Positions 11,701 through 24,867 of a stretch of DNA of 64,000 nt are shown in pieces. Location: assembly GCF_048128805.1 (NCBI RefSeq), contig NC_136005.1, forward strand, positions 9,119,504-9,183,503. The letters are read 5' to 3'. Every line of letters begins with the position of its first letter. Within the stretch, counting starts at the first letter, position 1. The stretch is from Centroberyx gerrardi. Its lineage: Eukaryota; Chordata; Actinopteri; Beryciformes; Berycidae. The translations under genes and the position numbers were made by a program. The notes under the pieces are model-generated. The model was not told the DNA's origin. It ran no database searches and saw only the letters and a list, made by a program, of their open reading frames with translations.

Positions 11701-13313
11701 GAAATAGAGAGATGGTGGGGGTTTCAAGGCAGGCAATCAGTTTTCTTTTTGTGGGCGCTGGAGCGGGACTCGTGTCACCTGCAGACCAAACCCCATTTCC
11801 TCTGATTAAGTCCTCTGAAAATATTCCATTTGTCAGTGTCAGGGCCCCGGTGTGTTGCCGCGGCGAGCAGCCGGCCGTGTCTGTTGACTGTGTCATTCTC
11901 CAATTTACATCAGACACTGACAACATCATCATGTCCCTAATGTCCCCTTGGCTTGCTCTTGCTCAACCCTTTTCTCACTCTCTTTATTTCTCACATTTTT
12001 TTCTCTCTCTCTCTCTCTCTGATGCAGCCTCCACCTATTCATTCCTCTGTAATGCAATTAGACGAGAACCATCAGATGTTGTCGAGAGCCACCACTTCAT
12101 GCACAGCACAGACTGTAGCCGACGTTGCATGGATGAATTCGGGGTAAAAGCGGCTTCAATTTGTACTTAATTCTCACTCCATGCCCAATCCTAAGGGAGT
12201 TTTCCTCTTAAAAGTACTGTTTCTTTTATCAGTCTGTGTCTGGAGTATCAACAGCTAACATCACTCAGGCCTCAAACTCTCTTGCGTCTGATCTAACCCC
12301 ATTAGCAGCCAATGTCTTTTCGGGAGCAGAGCCGGCATGGTTCAGAGAGGATGGAAATTTCAATCTCCCCTCTATCATTTTCCCTATCATTACTCCATAC
12401 ACAGCCATTTCCTATTCTCTCCATCCCGAGTCCCGAGAGAGAGCGGAGAGGCTGAAAAAGAGGGCATCGTACACTCTCTGTGCCCAACTTTAATATGAGT
12501 GGAGCAAAAAAAAAAAAGAGAGAGAGAGAGGGGGTGTTTATACATTATTAGGAGTCTATTATAAAGCAGCTATCACATTCTCCCTCTTCTCTCCTTCTTC
12601 CTCTCATTCCCTCATTCTCCTGACAGGTAGCGGGCGGGCTGCCTTGATGACTAGACTCAATCACCTGTGACAGTTTTGATTTGATGTCACTCTCCGGGTC
12701 GCTCTATTTGTTTGAGCAGTTAAGAGGTAATTGTGTGACATTGGCGGTGGAAGACGTGCTTTGGCGGCGCACTCGCTGAACCGAGGGGACGAGACGAGGG
12801 AGTGTGGCGATAATAAATGAGGGCTATTTTCCCCAGCATTCCCAGACTGTGTGTGTGTGTGTGTGTGTGCGTCAGTGTGTGTTTTGGAGAGGTGTGTGCA
12901 GCTGATGGGGGGAACAAGAGGGGGCGATGAGCCCCTCCACCCTGGGGGAATTGAACTGTGAGATGCACATTGAGGTCGCCTGCTCCCCCTCTTATCATCA
13001 CTTTCTCTGGTCTGAACAGAATTGTTTCTGTGCGTGTTTGCTTTTTTTTTCTTTCAAAGGTGAGTTCAGGTGTCACTCAGAGGAACTTCTGAGCCCCAAA
13101 AACATCAAGTTTCAAGTGATGCAAAAAATTTTTTTGTTCTTACTTCTACATCTATTGAATTTATCTAGCCCGCATCTTAAATCTTTTAGGTGGCGGTATA
13201 CTTAGAATAAAGTCGAACTTGACAAACAAATAGAAATGAATAGAAACAGTCAAACATGTTGCCGCATACAAATGTGTGTATATACTATATTGTGGCTTCA
13301 TTTACACTCCATG

Positions 13314-13327
13314 CCAGTGGGGGCGCA
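13314..13327 (+). promoter_or_regulatory. CTCF-like motif
   Basis: ccagtgggggcgca agrees with CCASYAGRKGGCRS at most positions, with mismatch at the invariant A and at the 3' end. Weaker than the 32 kb site. Confidence 0.3.
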
Positions 13328-13905
13328 TGAGGATTAAAGAGGTAAAGCGATAAAGCAGAAATAGTGGTAACAAAAACTATCAGAACAACAACAACAACAA
13401 CAACAACAGAGGGTCTTTCTCAAAATGTGTTCCTGTGCATTCTTGTGTCCTCCATGATGTGTTTGTCGTAATATCTAACATTAATGTGCGATTACAAACA
13501 AAAGAATGCTAAAGATGGAGGATGGATAAAGATCGTGGAAGTTTTCTTGTGAACTGAGGATCGGATGGTGAGTTGATCGATGAAAATGAATGGGAAGCCT
13601 GAATGGGAAGATTCTTTGTGAGCCAGAAATGCATCTCGTCCAAACAGCACTGTTTATAGAGCTGGTTGAAACAGATGTGAAAATGAACAGCTGTGTGTCT
13701 GAATTGATCGTGCAGCGTCAAGCACACAGTCCATCTCAAACTTTAAGGATGATTCTCTGTGCTCACTTTCTTGAGAAGTTCATTCTCTCCAAGACAACTT
13801 GGGAAGACTTTCTCCACAGGGACACAAAGATCCACTTGGTATTCTTGGATTTGATATTCACCTAACGGCTATGGTGAAAGAGCGGAAAAGGCGGCAGAGG
13901 GAATA

Positions 13906-14559
13906 CCGTAAATCCTCTAATAGTGGCCTGTAGTCAATTAAAACCCGGGTCTCCGATAATGGCCGGGTCGACACGAACAAATAAAGGCCGGCCTCAAATA
14001 CAGGCCGGGGGAAAAAACAAAGGAAACAAGACTAGGTCAAAACCTAGTATATGGCTGGACCGTGTCCGTCTCCTCTCTCCGCCGCTGCCTCTCCACCGCG
14101 CCCACGGCCCGCATTGATCCTCCTGATCCAAGCCCCGGACGCCCGGTGACGCATCGGCGTCGGGACCCCCGCCGAAATCTCTCGCTTCAGCTTACATGCA
14201 AACAACGGTGGATACTGGTAAACTCCTGGTGCCTGTTTGTAACTGTAGTTTGTAGTAACGTACAAGAGCCACAAGATGGCTCGGCCGGCGGAAGTCTCTG
14301 GAGCATGCAGTCGTCGATTACCGTAATTATCATAATGCATTGCAGTAACAAAAAAACGTCTACCTAACGTACCCCAACAGAAGCAGATCAGAAAACAAGG
14401 AGGCTTCGTACTAAAATATGAGCAAATATACTTATCAAACAGAGGGAATTAGAAATAAAGGCCTGTCTCTAATATAAGCCTGCTTCCAATAAAGGCCTGG
14501 CTGGTACCCTCTGCAGTTGAGATAAATAAAGGCCCGGGCCAATATTAGAGGATTTACGG
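13906..14559. mobile_element. Non-autonomous DNA transposon, perfect 17-bp inverted ends, TA flanks
   Basis: The left end CCGTAAATCCTCTAATA (13906-13922) and right end TATTAGAGGATTTACGG (14543-14559) are perfect inverse complements. TA lies on each side (13904-13905 and 14560-14561), as in TA-target elements, although the palindromic junction leaves the exact ends ambiguous. Subterminal DNA repeats aataaaggcc/ggccgg phrases. The core (about 14040-14330) is unusually GC- and CpG-rich. No transposase is encoded. Superfamily is left open (Tc1/mariner-like or ISL2EU-like). Confidence 0.75.
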
Positions 14560-17500
14560 TATGTGGATTTAGAAGCCATTTGATTATCGGTCATAAGGGT
14601 GCAGGTATCCTCTAACAAGCAAAGTAAGCCTCGCCTTGAAATTAGAGTTGGCCACTAGATGTTAGCATGGAGATGTAAACAAAGGCAATGAACCGGAAAA
14701 GGACATGGAGACGCTTCTCCACAAGGCAACACAACCAGTCATGTGATATTTTAGACCTATTGCAGTCAGTCACACAGAGGGGGCTGATGGGTAAAGAATT
14801 TGACTAGTTTGGCCGGTAAGCCTGTGCTCAATGTGGAGTCTGAAGCCAAGTGGCGCTTCATTTTTTCCACAAACGTGTCCTTTTGTCCGTACAAACCTGC
14901 CGAAATTAGTTTCCACACCAAGTATACTGTGGTCTTTAGTTCCACATGTTCAAACCTATAGCAGCAAAGACACAAACCTTATTCTTAGATTCTCAATAGT
15001 AAATCTGATAGGGACGGTGGCTATTGTGCAACCATTTGGCTTTAAAGTCCTTTCTTTATTCAGTGATTCCCAGCCTCCAACTCTCCCTGGCTCTGAATGC
15101 CAGCGATAATCTAGAATCCTCCTTTTCTCATGTAGAAGAAGCGAAAAGGAATCATGGCTGAAGATTGCAAATCTGTGAGCTACAGCTTTACTCCCCCCAT
15201 TTCCCTCTCTCCGTTCAGGAGTTGAGCCATGGCCCGCTCCCTCACAGCCAGGAGGAGGTAGGAAGTCATTTTTGGGGGAGAACCGGAGGTGCGGCCCGGT
15301 CCAGGAAGAGAGGGCAACCGTGGGATCTGGCCCAGCTGTCTTTTCTGCTCTGACCGCTACGCAGCGCTATGATATTCTCAGACACTCGAGGTGCCAGCAG
15401 AAAGGCTTTCTCACTCTGCACGTTGGGCTCATCCATTTGTTTGTTATCTCAATCCAGGATTTGGAGAGATACAAAGCTGATTAAACAACAAAAGCATATG
15501 GGAAGATAAAGGACACTTAGGTAATGGGTTTAGCCTGCCTGTTTAGCACGCCAAATTCATCCCCTTTCTCTCGGCTCAAAATGCGTTTGTTATTCTTCTC
15601 TCAGCCTTGATCCAGATGGGAGAAAAGGAACAAGAATAGGAGGAAAAACAAAACCAAGCAAAAAAAAAAAAAAAAGAGTGAGGAGCAGAAGAAGAGGCTT
15701 TGGGTGACAATCTTGTGAGAGAGTCTGCAGAGTCTGGGAAACAAGCCGCAGCAAAGTGCAGCAGGAAGCAGGAACGCTCCTGTTCTTGTGAAGCTAAATG
15801 CCGCCGGTCTGCTTGCTCTGCATTACTGAGCTGTGGCTGTGATTCTGTTGCTGTTGCAATTACCGGTGGTTAAAAAAATTTGATTAGATTTAAGTGGAAA
15901 GGTATCTTGGAAAAATCAATCCCAACTCAACCTCAAATGTTGATTTTGTTGAGTAAGAAAATGTCACTGTCTCACTGCATTGTAGCAATTTCAACAGAAG
16001 TTGGATTTAATTTGGATTTAATTTTAGTCAAAGATTATATTTAAGCCAGTGGATTTTATTTTTGGTCAAAAAACATCACACATTAACAATTCACACAGAA
16101 AAGTGCATCTTGACTTTTTAAGATCTTAAATAAGACAGATATCACCTGACTTGGCCTCCAAAAACACAAAAGTAGATTAATCCCAAATAAAATAATTTCT
16201 TTAGCTTTTCTACATTTGTCTGTTAATGAAATTCAGTTTTTGGATGATAAAAAATCTGTTTACTATTTGGGCATATCTTCTTCAAGAAAATAGACATATT
16301 TCACATAGGATGTATAATTATTTCACTAAAGGATCAAATATTTGCCTAATGCACTGATAAGTACCCGTCCTTGATGTGTGTATTGGGTGGCATGTAAACC
16401 AATACAGAGCCATTAAAGCCAGCCTTACCCTCTCCCGGTGAACCTGGCTAAAAGCAATCTGAGAGCTTAGCAGTCACTCTGATAATAACACCTCACAGAG
16501 GTCAGTGAGCAATGAGGAGGGATGGGGGGAAAAACATATTTATGCTCCTCCCGCTGCTTCCCCCTCATGGAAAGAAGCCATGAGAAAGGTGCTTACTTAG
16601 ACGAGATAAAGAGCAAGATGAGAGGCAGCGGACTTGGATTAGGGAAGGGAGACGATCACGGCCAGAAAAGGCAGGGAAGGAGGGGGGTGGAGGAGAGCGA
16701 GGCCGGGAGCCGGTGTCTGGGCTGGTTGGATATGGGGGGAATATTAATCTGGGTTTAGTGTGAGCAGGACCCCACAAACGGCTCAAGCAAACAGAGCTTA
16801 GACGAGGCCAAGCCTCGGAGAAAGTCCTAAATCTTCACATTAGCTCCCCGCGTTTCTTCTGCTGAACCCGTAAGCTCTTTTTCTAAAGGACAGCACAAAC
16901 AAACCGCAACCCCCCAATAGTACCCCTTGCCAGTCCTACACTTCCCCTCTCACAAACATACATAGACACACATACACTCTCAAAATCAAGACGGCTTTGA
17001 GAATCCAGATTGCAGGAAATTTATAAATCCAGGGCCCAAGTGGATAGGGAGAGATTAGACGGGTCCCCCCCTTAAAGCGACAGGATGCCTCCCGATTGTG
17101 TTCCTCATTCTCCGGTGTGCCCTACTTCTGTGTCAGCGAAGAAAGAGAGAGCGAGGAGAAACACTTTGAGGGCTTGGAGAGCGAACTGTCATGATAACCT
17201 TTGCAATCATGGAAAAAACCTTAACTGAAAGACAGCTGTTCATTGATTCCCATTTGATTGCTGGGGGCTTTCGGTATTTCAGCCCATTCAAATGTCCGTC
17301 CACCTGTAATGAAAAGTTTTCTGTGTTCTTTGCATTCTCTGTTTTATTGGAAGGGGTCATTGAACTACTGTAGATCACTTCAGCAGGGGAAAAAGTGACA
17401 GTAATTTGGATAATATTCCTTGTAGAACTTAAATAACAGCTCATAAACTCTAGATTATGTTTTTCTAAACAAAACCAAACTGATCGACTATAAACTGACT

Positions 17501-17633
17501 AGGTGAATATATAGTGGGAAATGGTAGAGAAGGAGGGACTCGGAGGTAGAAGAGTGATACATCTCAGCAGCTTCAGAGCCTAAAGAGGGTATCAGACCGT
17601 CCCATTGGAGGAGAGGAGGGGGGGGGCTGCTGA

Positions 17634-17670
17634 GGGCGGGGGTGGGGGGTGGGGGGTGGGGTGGGGAGGG
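17634..17670 (+). other. G-quadruplex-prone tract
   Basis: Seven or more runs of at least three G separated by one base (gggcgggggtggggggt...), the classical G3+N1-7 pattern, on the plus strand. Preceded by another G9-10 run at about 17618. Confidence 0.7.
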
Positions 17671-19131
17671 CGCTGCCGAACCTCATCCCATCACCTGCAG
17701 CTTCCAGGCGGGGAGGGAACCAGGAAAAGCTGCCTTCTCACTGAGTTTCATTAACCTGACCGCATGTGCCAAAAGCCCCGGTATTAGAGTTAATCAAACA
17801 GACACTGACACACTTGCTGCAGTCTTCTAGGTCACCCAGGGAAGCTCATCCAGGGGCCCGCCGAGGTGCACACATACAGTATGCATGCATTTCTCTTATA
17901 TGCACACACACACACACACACACACACCAAGTACCAAACTCATGGCAAGGCTCCTCTGCCACCATAACCACTTGAAATATCATTTACGGAGTTCCAATTA
18001 ACTGTGGTAGACCATTTGCCATTTGATGTGGAGGGAGTGTGTCCAATACTTTAAGTCACATGGCTAAATGTGAACGTGATTTAAACATCAAATGAAACCT
18101 TGAAGGGCCTCCTCACTCATGGTCCTGCTTTATTAGTCTTATTTAGAGTTTCACTTTAAATCATTAGACTAAAGTGACATTTTGAATTTCACACACAGAT
18201 AGTGCCAAAAAAAATAAAATAATAATCGGTCAAAGTTTGTGCAAGCACTGCTGGGGTGGCAACTCTCTTGGTCCATCGTGTACGCCAGTGTCCTCCTTGT
18301 CTTTTAATTAAGAAACTTTGTTTGAAAATTAGATAAGTATTTGAAAAAAAGTGATGCCTACTCCTGCAACATGATAGAACAAAATTAAAACGAATAATTT
18401 GACCTTTTAAAGGAGGTAATTCAATGTGATAACACTTTTACAGGCTGTATCCTCTAGATTTTAATGATATTGTGATGAACTTCAGGTAATTTTTTTCCCA
18501 AATTGGATATATAGTTTTTTGGAAATTAATTATCCAAGTGAAAAGATGTGCAAAATTATATTGAGAAAAAATTAACAGATATTTGCCCCTCAGCAGACCT
18601 GACTTGGATCTCCATTGTAAAGATGCAAACAATTTTTTTTTTAAAAAGTCTTATATTTTGACAAAACTGGCTGCCCAGCTATACATTTTTTGACAAGCAT
18701 ACAAAAAGTAGAATTACTGCACACGATTAGCCTAATGCTCCACATACAGGAAAAGTAGTAGTTTATACTTGACAGTGAGTAAAAATCCATTTCTATGGAC
18801 AAGAATTATTAATGGAAAGGAGTAAAATGGGGTTTTAGATATGTACAGTAGGAGGACTGGTTGTATTTAAGCCGCCTGCAAAGTCTCCCACTGGCAGCAT
18901 TATCCGGCCTATGCACCTGTCAGACAACAGAACAAGACGAAGAATGTACCTTCATCAAAAGCAGCCTAGAAAATATTAGACGATCTTCAAAACGGTAAAG
19001 ACAGGACGGCTCCATCCCTCTGCCTGCTTGCATAAATTCATGAGAATCACAGAAAATCACTCTCTCATTTTGACTCAGGTACTCTTTTTTTTTTTTTAGA
19101 CTGTTTTATTTTAGCCTGTTAAACAGTTTGA

Positions 19132-19163
<32 letters not shown>

Positions 19164-19169
19164 ACACAT
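19132..19169. repeat. (CA)n microsatellite
   Basis: CA units with one TC interruption. Confidence 0.85.
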
Positions 19170-20734
19170 GCACGCAGAGTCTGACAGGTTGCTCAGCAGC
19201 GTCAGATGAGGCCCCTGGGGCGTTGCAGAGGGTAACCAGGTGTCTACTGAGGCGCCCACTCAGTAGAACAACCTTCATCAAGGCACCGCCCTCAACAGAT
19301 CAATCTTCCTCTGACACTTCATTTAGACTGCATTAATGTGGAATTAGGGCCCATTATGGCTATTGGCAGGGCCTGACAGTCCCACAGCACCGTGATCCTC
19401 GCCTCCCAGGAGAGACCGCTGCTGAATAGACCAGATAAGGCTTTTCCAGCCCCGCTACAAAGCTGAAGAAGTCATTAGATTTTTTTTTTTTTTCTTCTCA
19501 TTCAACCCAGTCATCAGTATTGCTAATCAACTAAAGGAATGTGTAAGGGTTTTTTTCCCCCCTACTTTTTGCGCTCCGGTCCTTTTCGATTCAAAGGGGA
19601 GCATCAAAGCCATTTGAAGTGCAGATATCAGCTCCATTGACTTGGTCTGGATTGGCAACACTGTAGTTATAAATCTGCCTTTTGAATGGCCACTTAATTA
19701 TCTAATTTCAGAAATGTTGTAGACTCTTGAATGCCTTTGACTTAATCTGACACTGTTCAGACCATTTTTCAAAAAGGTGCACTGCAACTGTTCAGATCCA
19801 TAGAGAAAAGCCAATCTCTAAAGACTAATGCCACTGTCCATTTTGCCTGGTCTGTGTTTATGTGATCGGGGAGAAAGACGTTGTGTGTTTGAGCGTCACT
19901 TCTCTCCACTCGGACGTGTTTAACACCCATCCCACTATATGTGGAGCCCAGCTTTAAGCCCTGAGACTGAGACTTGCAATTCTATTCAGACATATCTCCC
20001 TCACACACTTACACGCACATACACACGGTCATGCTCACAAACCCACTTCGAATGAAATTATATGATAGTATGACACAGACAAACAAAGGCAAAATACACT
20101 AACGCGATAACATCCGCTGCTCCCAGCTAGTTCCCAACTGGAAGAGCCATTTATTTCCATCATTTATCAGGGGATTCTCCCTGATAGCGCCATAAGCTTT
20201 CCAGATGCCAGTATGAGAGGTGAATCCGACTGGATATCGGTGTTTGAGCTGTCTGCGATGACCGGGGAGGAGCCAATCGCGGGGTGGGAGTCAGGTCAGC
20301 CTCCCTCCGTCCCTCGCCCCCCCACCTCTTATGTGTCACCCCCCTCCCCACTGTCTCAGGGGAGTTCACGGCGAGGCCCCCCCTGCGCCTCCCTCACTGA
20401 CCAGGCGGCTGAGAGGCACACAGATACCCCCTTAAGGAGCTTTGCTCTCTGGAGGAAACTTAATCTCCTTTTTTAACGCCATCCCAAGGCTCCTCGCAGG
20501 CCCTGAATAGAGCGGGGGAGGAGCCGGCTGCGGAGTATCTCCGAGCCCACATGGCAGCCCAGCCCAAATCTGAATATCTGAGCCACGGCGGAGCTGAGGA
20601 GCTCCAACGCCAGCACAGGAATTAGCCCTCCGACAGGCCGCACTAAATCCCCCCCCGCCCCACTTGCTCCTTCCTCCCGTGCTGCCGCAATGCATCCCCC
20701 ACTCACCCACCAACACACGTGTCTGACGGGCTGC

Positions 20735-20749
20735 GACAGACAGACAGAC

Positions 20750-20804
<55 letters not shown>
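20735..20804. repeat. (GACA)n tetranucleotide array
   Basis: About 17 GACA/CAGA units with one GATA variant. Confidence 0.95.
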
Positions 20805-22060
20805 GATTGATGGAAGGGAATTTTAAGGCTTAAGATAGATACTTCTCTTCACTTGAAAAGAATAATGGCAGTGGGTTGCCAATACATTTGCTGAAACCTT
20901 TTCAGTCCAGCAATCACAAATAGATTTCTCTAAAATGTTTTCTGTGACTGCAATTGATCCTTGTTGATGTTGGGAAATAAACTGCTAAACCTTTGTTTCT
21001 TGAATAAATTATGAGGAAGTGCTCATGATTGTGAGATGTGTCTGTCTATCAATATTAAACCCACACGTCAGGTCTGGCAGCAGAAGACATACAGACGACT
21101 CCCTGCTTTTTAAAGAAAACCTCTCTCTCTCACTTTCTCTCTCCCTCCCTCTCTGCCTCCCCCCCCCCCTCCCTCCCCTCGACCGAAGGGCAGGGGTAAA
21201 TATTAACACTGACGGACTCGTGTGAAAATCTCTGAGCCATTTTATTTGGAAGGAGGTGTGACAGATTACCGAAGAAGGGCGGATTCCTCAGTGGCAAGAG
21301 GTAGCGGCTCTCTTTACCCAAACACACTGGGACCCCTGCTCTGACATGCTCCTTTAGCGCCCTGTCAGGAGAGTATTCCCAAAGCAAACACAGCCAAGGC
21401 TTTCTCTCTCCACAAGCCGGGTCCCTCATAAACTCCCTGAAAAGGACTTAGGGCGCTGAAGAGCCACAAGAAAACAAGATGTGGGGAAACCAAACAGACC
21501 TTACAAAGCCCTGGACATGGTGTCTTTAGTCAACTTAACAGGAGTAGGGTGTTCGCTCAGGGGGAGTAAAAGGAAGGGCAAATTTTTAGCTCCTTTTTAT
21601 CTCAGCAGGTCCAAACACAGACCCGCGCTGTATTTCATGCTAAAAAAAAATGTCCACTCTTGTGAGAACGATGCCAACAGAGAAAAGAGGGGGAATCTGA
21701 GGAGAAGAGCCTATTAGGACAGTTTTCTGTCTGATCCACAATATTTATTCGAAAATGTGTTTATTCTGTCTGATTTTTATTATGTTTTAAGTGAAAAAAA
21801 AGTCCTTGGTGCTGAAATGTTTGTGGTTTGACCTTTTTATATCAAATGCTGATATAAAGATCAAATCTGGATTGAGTAAAAATTAAAAGTAAGATTAAAA
21901 TTATGACTGAAATTAAGTCAAATTGAAAGCCAGGACATTGTTTTTCTTTTAGTTCATGCCATAGTTATTTTTTAATCTTTGACGTGAAGATCATCTTTCG
22001 TGCACTTTACACTACAACGATCAAATCTGCAAGTGTCAAATATTGATCATTGGTGAAGTG

Positions 22061-22061
<1 letters not shown>

Positions 22062-22096
<35 letters not shown>
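22062..22096. repeat. (CA)n microsatellite
   Basis: Uninterrupted array of about 17 CA units. Confidence 0.9.
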
Positions 22097-22100
<4 letters not shown>

Positions 22101-22644
22101 AGCGCAGAGCTGAGCACAGCGCCTTGATCCAGACTCGGACCCAGCGGAGCCATTTATAGTGTTGGTGTGAGATTCTGTCACAGCCGCGATAATACAGTCC
22201 ACACACCGGCTTAGGAGACACGGGAAGTATATGAGGAATTTAAAACCTGAACAATTAACTCAGCTGTCGGGCCGTAAAGGGGGGATACATGCCTCTCTAA
22301 ATATGTCATAAACACTGACTTTGTAAAAAAATCATTTCTTCTTCAAATTTTAGCAGGATGAGTGCAAAACCATCTATGTTCTCTTACATATTTTAAGTTG
22401 TATGGGTGAGGAGATCAATCTGCTCATACTAGAACATCACAGATATTTGATGACTGCATTTGAACTGGACTAAATTGAGTTTTTGTCCGAGCGGTAGAGA
22501 TCAACTTCACCCAGTACTGTGTTTTGTTTCCTGGCCCTCTGTGAGTCAGGACCTGGGAATTAGCATCTCACCTCAAAGCAGGGAAGATTAACAGAGAGCT
22601 AGTGAGATATAATTGAGGATGTTGTGCCGAGTGATCAAAGCCGG

Positions 22645-22646
<2 letters not shown>

Positions 22647-22681
<35 letters not shown>

Positions 22682-22713
22682 CAGAAGGGGAAAGGAGGGC
22701 GGGGGGGGGGGGG
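22647..22713. repeat. (GT)n followed by G13 run
   Basis: A GT array (22647-22679), a purine linker with G4/G3 runs, and G13 (22701-22713). Confidence 0.9.
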
Positions 22714-23539
22714 ATGTGTGTGCCACCAAAACCTATAGGCTAGGTGAAAACTATTTCAGGCTGAGCTGACATGCCTTTCCTGGAGCCATGACTCTCTAAA
22801 CCCGGCTTTGTCATGTTGTTATGTTAGCTCTCATATTCTAGTGTTGGACTGATTAGAATTGCTTGTATAAAGTCTAGCAGAGTTTTTCAATCTGTTTAAA
22901 TATAATGACAGCAAAAAATGATGCTTGGAACATGTGTGGATAGGAATAGGTGTTTTATATTAGGGTTGTCTTTGCTTTTGACCAAGGTATAATTGTTCGA
23001 TGTATTGATTGTAATATTCCTCTTGGGATAAAGAGTGTAATGAAATCTCCTGACTTGTGGCTCTTACACAAGGCGCCAACATCACTCCTCCACACTTGGC
23101 CAGAGACCTAAGAGGGTGTGTATGTGTGTGTATGTGCTGTAACCGACTCCCTGAGGACGACTCCAAGTCATTTCCTCTGTGTTAGTCCTGCGTCGGACCT
23201 GGTCTGCCTCCTCGGAGAATACACAGAGGGACAAACCTCTATTACCTCTGTACGGCAGGAGCAAAAACTGGGTCAAATGGTTGAATGAGGAATTAATTTA
23301 CAGGTGCCGGCACCGAGTATTACGCAGGTTCACCGGCGGGGCGGTGGTGAAGGGCGGGATGAGGGCAAGGTGTGTGGCAAATGGAAAGTGAGTTCTTATT
23401 TCCAAAATGGACCTTAATGAGTGGATTCCACCGGGGGTAAAAGAGGGATCAGTAATTCACAAATTCTTCAATTGAAAATGGATCATCCATTTATTCATCA
23501 TCTGTGGAATCATCTTAATTGGAATTCAATTTAGTAGGA

Positions 23540-23551
23540 TGTGTGTGTGCT

Positions 23552-23587
<36 letters not shown>
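23540..23587. repeat. (GT)n microsatellite, interrupted
   Basis: Two GT arrays split by gcttat. Confidence 0.9.
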
Positions 23588-23588
<1 letters not shown>

Positions 23589-23892
23589 CTACGTGCATGT
23601 GCAGGCACACAGGGCACGTTGGACCCTCTTTTAAATTCGGTGCGCCTGATGGGCTCTGAAATACATTTCTCTTGAGCCCCAAGCAGACTTAGATACACTT
23701 GTCACATAATCAAATGTGAAATACAAAGTACTGTATGGTGAAAGGGCCAGGACTTTATTCTAAGGGAAATAATTTACTTTATTTTTTTTTTCTCTCTCCC
23801 TTCTCTCCAGCCGGTTGCTTTCATGTCATTTAGATGAGTGGTTAATAAGGCAGAGCGTTAAGAGGATTATGATCCGGTTGAGGCCATGGTGG

Positions 23893-23990
23893 TGGGATGG
23901 GGGGTGGGGTTGGGGGGTGGGGGGGTAGTGCATCTAAGGAGGCAGGAGGTGGGGGGTTGGTGGGTGGGTGGGGGGGGGGGGGGTATATAG
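23893..23990 (+). other. G-rich tract ending in a TATA-like box
   Basis: Two G-quadruplex-type segments (23893-23926 and 23949-23983) run directly into TATATAG at 23984-23990. With the CCAAT cluster just downstream this resembles a promoter, but no transcript or open frame of note follows. Confidence 0.4.
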
Positions 23991-24076
23991 TGCCGGGCTG
24001 GGCGGCTGGTACAATACTGGGCAGGAGGAGAGCATCCTCCTCACTGTCAAGACTCATTTAGTCAGAACTAAGCACT

Positions 24077-24252
24077 CCAATAGGCCTGAGCTCTCCAATA
24101 GGCGATATCTTCTCCCTCTTCTTCTGGGCTGGGGGGGATTTTCCCTAAAGACTCTCTATCTCTCTCCTGCTTTGCTGCTCTGCGTTAATGAAGACCCTAA
24201 ATGTTGGCCAATGGGAGCAGCAGCAGGTATTGAGAGGTACTGGCGAGCCAAT
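24077..24252 (+). promoter_or_regulatory. Cluster of four CCAAT boxes
   Basis: CCAAT at 24077-24081 and 24095-24099 (both within ctccaatagg) and at 24208-24212 and 24248-24252 (both within ccaatgggag), all in one orientation, plus the inverse attgg near 24697. Two near-identical pairs suggest duplicated NF-Y-type sites. Function inferred only. Confidence 0.35.
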
Positions 24253-24824
24253 GGGAGAGTCAGAGCCCGACTCCTGTGGGGTGAGCGGAGTGGGGTTTGG
24301 GGCTCAGACTGGCAAAGGGGAAGAGGAGGAATCTGCGGGCTCCAAATCTGAGCCCTGGCCTGTGGAGATTTCAGGGTCCCTTGTGCTGGGAATCCAAAGA
24401 TGGAGCTTAAGAAAAAAGGCTTTTGAAAAACTTAGCGTTGTTACACTTTTTGGCAGTCCGGAGTGGTTTCACAGAGTGGAAAGGAAGATATTCTAGACTT
24501 TCTTAGGGGGGAAAAACTCTTACAGGTAGAGCAGGCTTCACCTGGGAATCATCCTCTTGATGTGTTCTTAGAGGACGGACAGGACTCGACGCAGCGGCTC
24601 TGGAGAGGGAAGGGTTAACTTAAAGAGAACTATCTCTTCACTGGAGAGTCTTACCAACACAGACACAGATTCCCACCACTGCTGGTCCGCTGCCATTGGC
24701 TGGTGTCCTCCCACGCCTTCTCCAGGCGAGGCACTTTGCGAGAGCCCATTTTCCGCAATCTCCACGGATCAGCCCCGCTAGCGCTCCTCGCTCCACCAAG
24801 AAGACACAAGCCTTCCTCTACCCC

Positions 24825-24825
<1 letters not shown>

Positions 24826-24864
<39 letters not shown>
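24826..24864. repeat. Pure poly(C) run of 39 bases
   Basis: Thirty-nine consecutive C (G on the minus strand). Runs this long are unstable and hard to sequence, so the length may be an assembly estimate. Confidence 0.9.

Positions 24865-24867
<3 letters not shown>

Larger units (their letters stand above)
11076..13900. other. Gene-free block with simple repeats
   Basis: No coding exon supported. Open frames here are made of RERERE or LSLSLS runs from (GA)n at about 11657-11700 and (CT)n at 12003-12020. Also A11 at 12507-12517, (TG)n at 12848-12869 and (CAA)n at 13385-13408. A long pyrimidine tract at about 12570-12620 precedes ctgacag, an acceptor-like sequence with no credible exon after it. 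Confidence 0.55.

Noticed and set aside
11561..12170. Long open frames on both strands (123 and 183 codons)
   Set aside because: The peptides are RERERE and LSLSLS runs from (GA)n/(CT)n repeats, with no domain or splice support; they are repeat artefacts.
20735..20804. CRISPR-like direct repeats
   Set aside because: Simple GACA microsatellite with no spacers; this is a vertebrate genome.
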